From NCBI GenBank assembly GCA_964368625.1, contig CAYJBH010000010.1, positions 1 through 64,000 on the forward strand: 64,000 bases of DNA. The letters are read 5' to 3'. The notes beneath the pieces are model-generated. The model saw nothing but the letters and a program-made list of their open reading frames with translations. It was not told where the DNA came from and ran no database searches. A program made the position numbers and the translations under genes. This DNA is from CAYJBH01 sp964368625 (GTDB lineage Bacteria; Bacillota; Clostridia; Oscillospirales; Ruminococcaceae). This document shows, piece after piece, positions 61,768 to 64,000 of the stretch (position 1 is its first letter; each line of letters opens with the position of its first letter).

Positions 61768-61811
61768 ATTTTAGAATAATTATGTATTTTTAATATCTAT
61801 AGGAGTTTGCG

Positions 61812-63389
61812 ATGAATGGTAACTATTTTCTACCTAAGGTTTTTATTCCTATTATTTTTTTGTTATCGTTTTTAACAATAACGGTTATAGCTGAAGAGGC
61901 TGTTGCCACTGCACCGAACGAAACTTTTATTGTTTCTCATGCCGCGATAAATGAAGATTCTCTTACCATTGTCTCCCCATCAAAATTAAGCGACAGTAGC
62001 CTTTTTTTATCTATATCAAACAACGAAGTAACAGCTGAATCTCACGGCCTATTGTCCGACGAAAACGCTGTTATATTAACAACTATATTAATAGATACCT
62101 CTACCTCTATCCCTTACGAACATAGAGAATCAGTCTTAGCCTTATTATCCTCATTAATAGAAAAAAAACCTGTTAACGAATATTTCACCATCATAGCATT
62201 CGATAATACCTCCGAGGTATTGATTCCTTCCACATCCGATCGTTACGAACTGGCAACCTCACTAGATAAAATTATTTTCGATGGTGCCGGCAGTGCTATA
62301 TACGATGCTCTTTATAAAACTTTAAATGAAGATACTGTTCATCAAGACAAGGTAGTTCACCAAAGAACTATTATCTTAACCGACGGTGTTGACGACACTG
62401 CTACCGGAATAACCAAGGAAGAGCTATTGTTGGCACTTCAGAACAGGGTTTCCACCATTGATATTATTGCAGTTTCCTCAAACACTGAAACGCAAAACAA
62501 GGAATTAGCAGCACTTGTTCGGGCAGGAAGCGGATCTTATCACAACGTTAATTCAACAACTGATATCGAACTGCTGTCTGGCAACTTAGATGTTTCAACC
62601 TATAGCTACCTTACCGCCAAAATACCCCATATACTTCTTGATGGAACTACAAGACAAACCGATATCTTTATCGGTGATCAGAGTGTTTATCAGATGGATA
62701 TTAAATACCCCACCTTTAATGGTGTCGAGATAGCCGTTGGTAAAAACGAGAGTACATCCTCCGAGATTGCAATTAGCAGCCAGGTCGTTTCCACCAATAG
62801 TTCTTCACCTGTTTTATCCGAAATAGACCCCTTGTATCTCGCCATATCTGCCTCGATTTTACTTTTAATTATTATTTTCATTATAATTATATTACAAAAA
62901 AGGAAAAAGCGTTCTACGGCAGAGCCGGTTAGGCGCGTTCCTGTCAATTCCAGCTCTGCTAGCTTAGATGATGACATTACAGTTTCTTATCACGAACCTA
63001 CACCGGGTAGCTTGCCATACGACATTCATTTAGTCTGTGCTGATGATGGCTCAAGAAACTGGTCGCTAAAATTAGCCAACACACTTTTAATTGGGCGTGC
63101 TGAAAAGTGTGATGTAAGACTTCTTGATAAAAGCGTTTCTCGTGAGCATTGTAAAATTCTTTCCGGCGTCAACGGTCCGGTTATTATTAATCTTAGTAAA
63201 CAAAACATAGCTCTACTAAACGGTATGCCTTTAGATTCTGCCCAGAAAATTAATCATGATGACATAATTACTCTAGGTAGAGAACGTTTGAGGATTACAT
63301 ATCTATCAGCCCCTGATGATACTGTAGCATTATTCAACAGCGAACACAACAGCAGCGATACTTCATCAAAAACAGAGTCGGTTTTTTAG
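61812..63389 (+). CDS. Membrane protein with extracellular VWA and cytoplasmic FHA domains
   Basis: A 525-residue protein. A signal or anchor segment (about 8-27) precedes a VWA domain (about 95-260) with the MIDAS motif DTSTS (about 95-99) and ILTDGVDD. A beta-rich stretch follows, then one membrane span (about 345-368), a basic linker and a cytoplasmic FHA domain (about 405-500) with LIGRAEKCDVRLLDKSVSRE, the phosphothreonine-binding signature. FHA domains bind phosphothreonine, and a Ser/Thr kinase gene starts 40 bases downstream, so the kinase could phosphorylate a site read by this protein. The VWA domain may bind a ligand or partner outside the cell. Confidence 0.85.
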   Translation: MNGNYFLPKVFIPIIFLLSFLTITVIAEEAVATAPNETFIVSHAAINEDSLTIVSPSKLSDSSLFLSISNNEVTAESHGLLSDENAVILTTILIDTSTSIPYEHRESVLALLSSLIEKKPVNEYFTIIAFDNTSEVLIPSTSDRYELATSLDKIIFDGAGSAIYDALYKTLNEDTVHQDKVVHQRTIILTDGVDDTATGITKEELLLALQNRVSTIDIIAVSSNTETQNKELAALVRAGSGSYHNVNSTTDIELLSGNLDVSTYSYLTAKIPHILLDGTTRQTDIFIGDQSVYQMDIKYPTFNGVEIAVGKNESTSSEIAISSQVVSTNSSSPVLSEIDPLYLAISASILLLIIIFIIIILQKRKKRSTAEPVRRVPVNSSSASLDDDITVSYHEPTPGSLPYDIHLVCADDGSRNWSLKLANTLLIGRAEKCDVRLLDKSVSREHCKILSGVNGPVIINLSKQNIALLNGMPLDSAQKINHDDIITLGRERLRITYLSAPDDTVALFNSEHNSSDTSSKTESVF

Positions 63390-63428
63390 CATCAGGTTAC
63401 AAAAAAAGCTAAACCAACAAGGAGAATC

Positions 63429-64000
63429 ATGGCTGATAATATTCCTATCCTGTCAGACATCACATATCGAATTGAGCATGAACTGGGATCCGGCGGTGGC
63501 GGTGTAGTTTATAAAGCTTGGCACCAGAGATTACAGATGCATGTTGTTATAAAGGAGTTGCGTAGCGGAACGCAACATGACATTGAAACTCAACGAAACG
63601 AGGTAGAGGCCTTAAAGAATGTTAAGAGCCCTTATCTACCTCAGGTATACGATTTTCTTTCAGAAAACAACAGAATTTTCACCGTAATGGAATACATCGA
63701 AGGTGAAAGCCTTGATAAGGTTCTTGCAAAGCAGATAAAATTTAGCCAACAGGATGTTGTTAAATGGCTGTTACAACTATCCACGGCCTTAGAAGCGTTG
63801 CATGAAAAAGGTGTGTGCCATCGAGACATAAAGCCGGCAAACATAATGTTAATGCCAAACGGCGATGTCTGCCTTATCGATTTTAATGCCGCTCTGGTTA
63901 GCGGAAACGATATAAGGATGATTAGCCGAAGTCTTGGATACACTTCCCCCGAACAGTATGATATCTACGAGCAGTATAAAAACGGCAATATACCCCATAT
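63429..64000 (+). CDS. Ser/Thr protein kinase, N-terminal part (runs off the window end)
   Basis: The first 190 codons of a Hanks-type kinase. It has the Gly-rich loop GSGGGGVVYKA (20-30), Lys42 (VVIKEL), the catalytic HRDIKPANI (131-139, intact Asp133) and DFN (151-153) in place of DFG, an accepted variant. The activation segment ends GYTSPEQYD. It should be active, unlike the pseudokinase at 21912. The start ATG follows AAGGAGA. The downstream part is outside the window. Confidence 0.9.
   Translation, partial: MADNIPILSDITYRIEHELGSGGGGVVYKAWHQRLQMHVVIKELRSGTQHDIETQRNEVEALKNVKSPYLPQVYDFLSENNRIFTVMEYIEGESLDKVLAKQIKFSQQDVVKWLLQLSTALEALHEKGVCHRDIKPANIMLMPNGDVCLIDFNAALVSGNDIRMISRSLGYTSPEQYDIYEQYKNGNIPH

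Larger units (their letters stand above)
61469..61811. other. Divergent promoter region between pgk and the VWA-FHA gene
   Basis: Contains the pgk promoter (minus, 61519-61547) and the VWA-FHA promoters (plus, 61729-61767). The intervening 180 bases are AT-rich with a T/A-rich tract and no recognised frame or element. Confidence 0.55.

Noticed and set aside
1..64000. CRISPR array, insertion sequence or prophage
   Set aside because: No regularly spaced repeats, transposase, integrase, or phage structural genes were found by reading the frames and intergenic regions.

Overview
The window is AT-rich and densely coding, with strong AGGAGG-type ribosome-binding sites, frequent TTG starts, a SAM-I riboswitch ahead of metK, and a flgM-flgN-flgK-flgL-DUF6470-fliW-csrA block. 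This points to a flagellated member of the Firmicutes, most likely class Clostridia (Oscillospirales-like). That placement is inference from gene content, because no rRNA is present. I saw no prophage, insertion sequence or CRISPR array. The window reads as chromosomal backbone with one carbohydrate-utilisation island.

Layout. 1-5.6 kb: start of a flagellin gene (minus) whose leader has a possible CsrA-binding hairpin, mtaB, a D,D-carboxypeptidase, an orphan membrane-anchored BtuF-like protein, and metK under a SAM-I riboswitch. 5.7-12.7 kb: an AI-2E family permease, then the late flagellar cluster ending in the FliW/CsrA switch that would act on the flagellin mRNA. 12.7-21 kb (minus): trmFO, dut, a flippase and 5-formyl-THF cyclo-ligase, then purC, a large glycosyltransferase and purB. 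21.2-25.5 kb (plus): yebC, a zinc-ribbon/PASTA pseudokinase, a degenerate glycosyltransferase-like protein and an HtrA protease. 25.9-36.6 kb: a CUT1 sugar transporter (binding protein and two permeases, no ATPase) followed by a URO-D-like protein, a cytoplasmic sulfatase and a GH3 enzyme, facing an acyl-ACP-thioesterase-like gene and a DUF4091/GH123-like gene. 36.8-39.6 kb (minus): a GNAT acetyltransferase, an OppA-like lipoprotein and a tRNA-Lys/Met/Glu operon. 39.8-51 kb (plus): a tandem degenerate glycosyltransferase, a DUF5711-like protein, a CvpA family protein, a zinc-finger/ClpC fusion, a MATE exporter, rmuC and a GGDEF-EAL protein. 51.4-61.5 kb (minus): pgk, tpiA, gpmI, then serC, serA, a GH2 protein lacking its catalytic glutamates, and galM. 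61.8-64 kb (plus): a VWA-FHA membrane protein and the start of a canonical Ser/Thr kinase.

How it works together. Late flagellar assembly appears controlled by FlgM/sigma-28 at transcription and by FliW-CsrA at translation. The glycan island suggests import of a sulfated oligosaccharide followed by cytoplasmic desulfation and hydrolysis. The pgk-tpiA-gpmI genes meet serA/serC at 3-phosphoglycerate. A recurring theme is degenerate enzyme domains in otherwise intact genes: a pseudokinase, two glycosyltransferase-like proteins without the usual acidic motif, a GH2 with both catalytic Glu changed to Asp, and a GGDEF domain reading GADEF.
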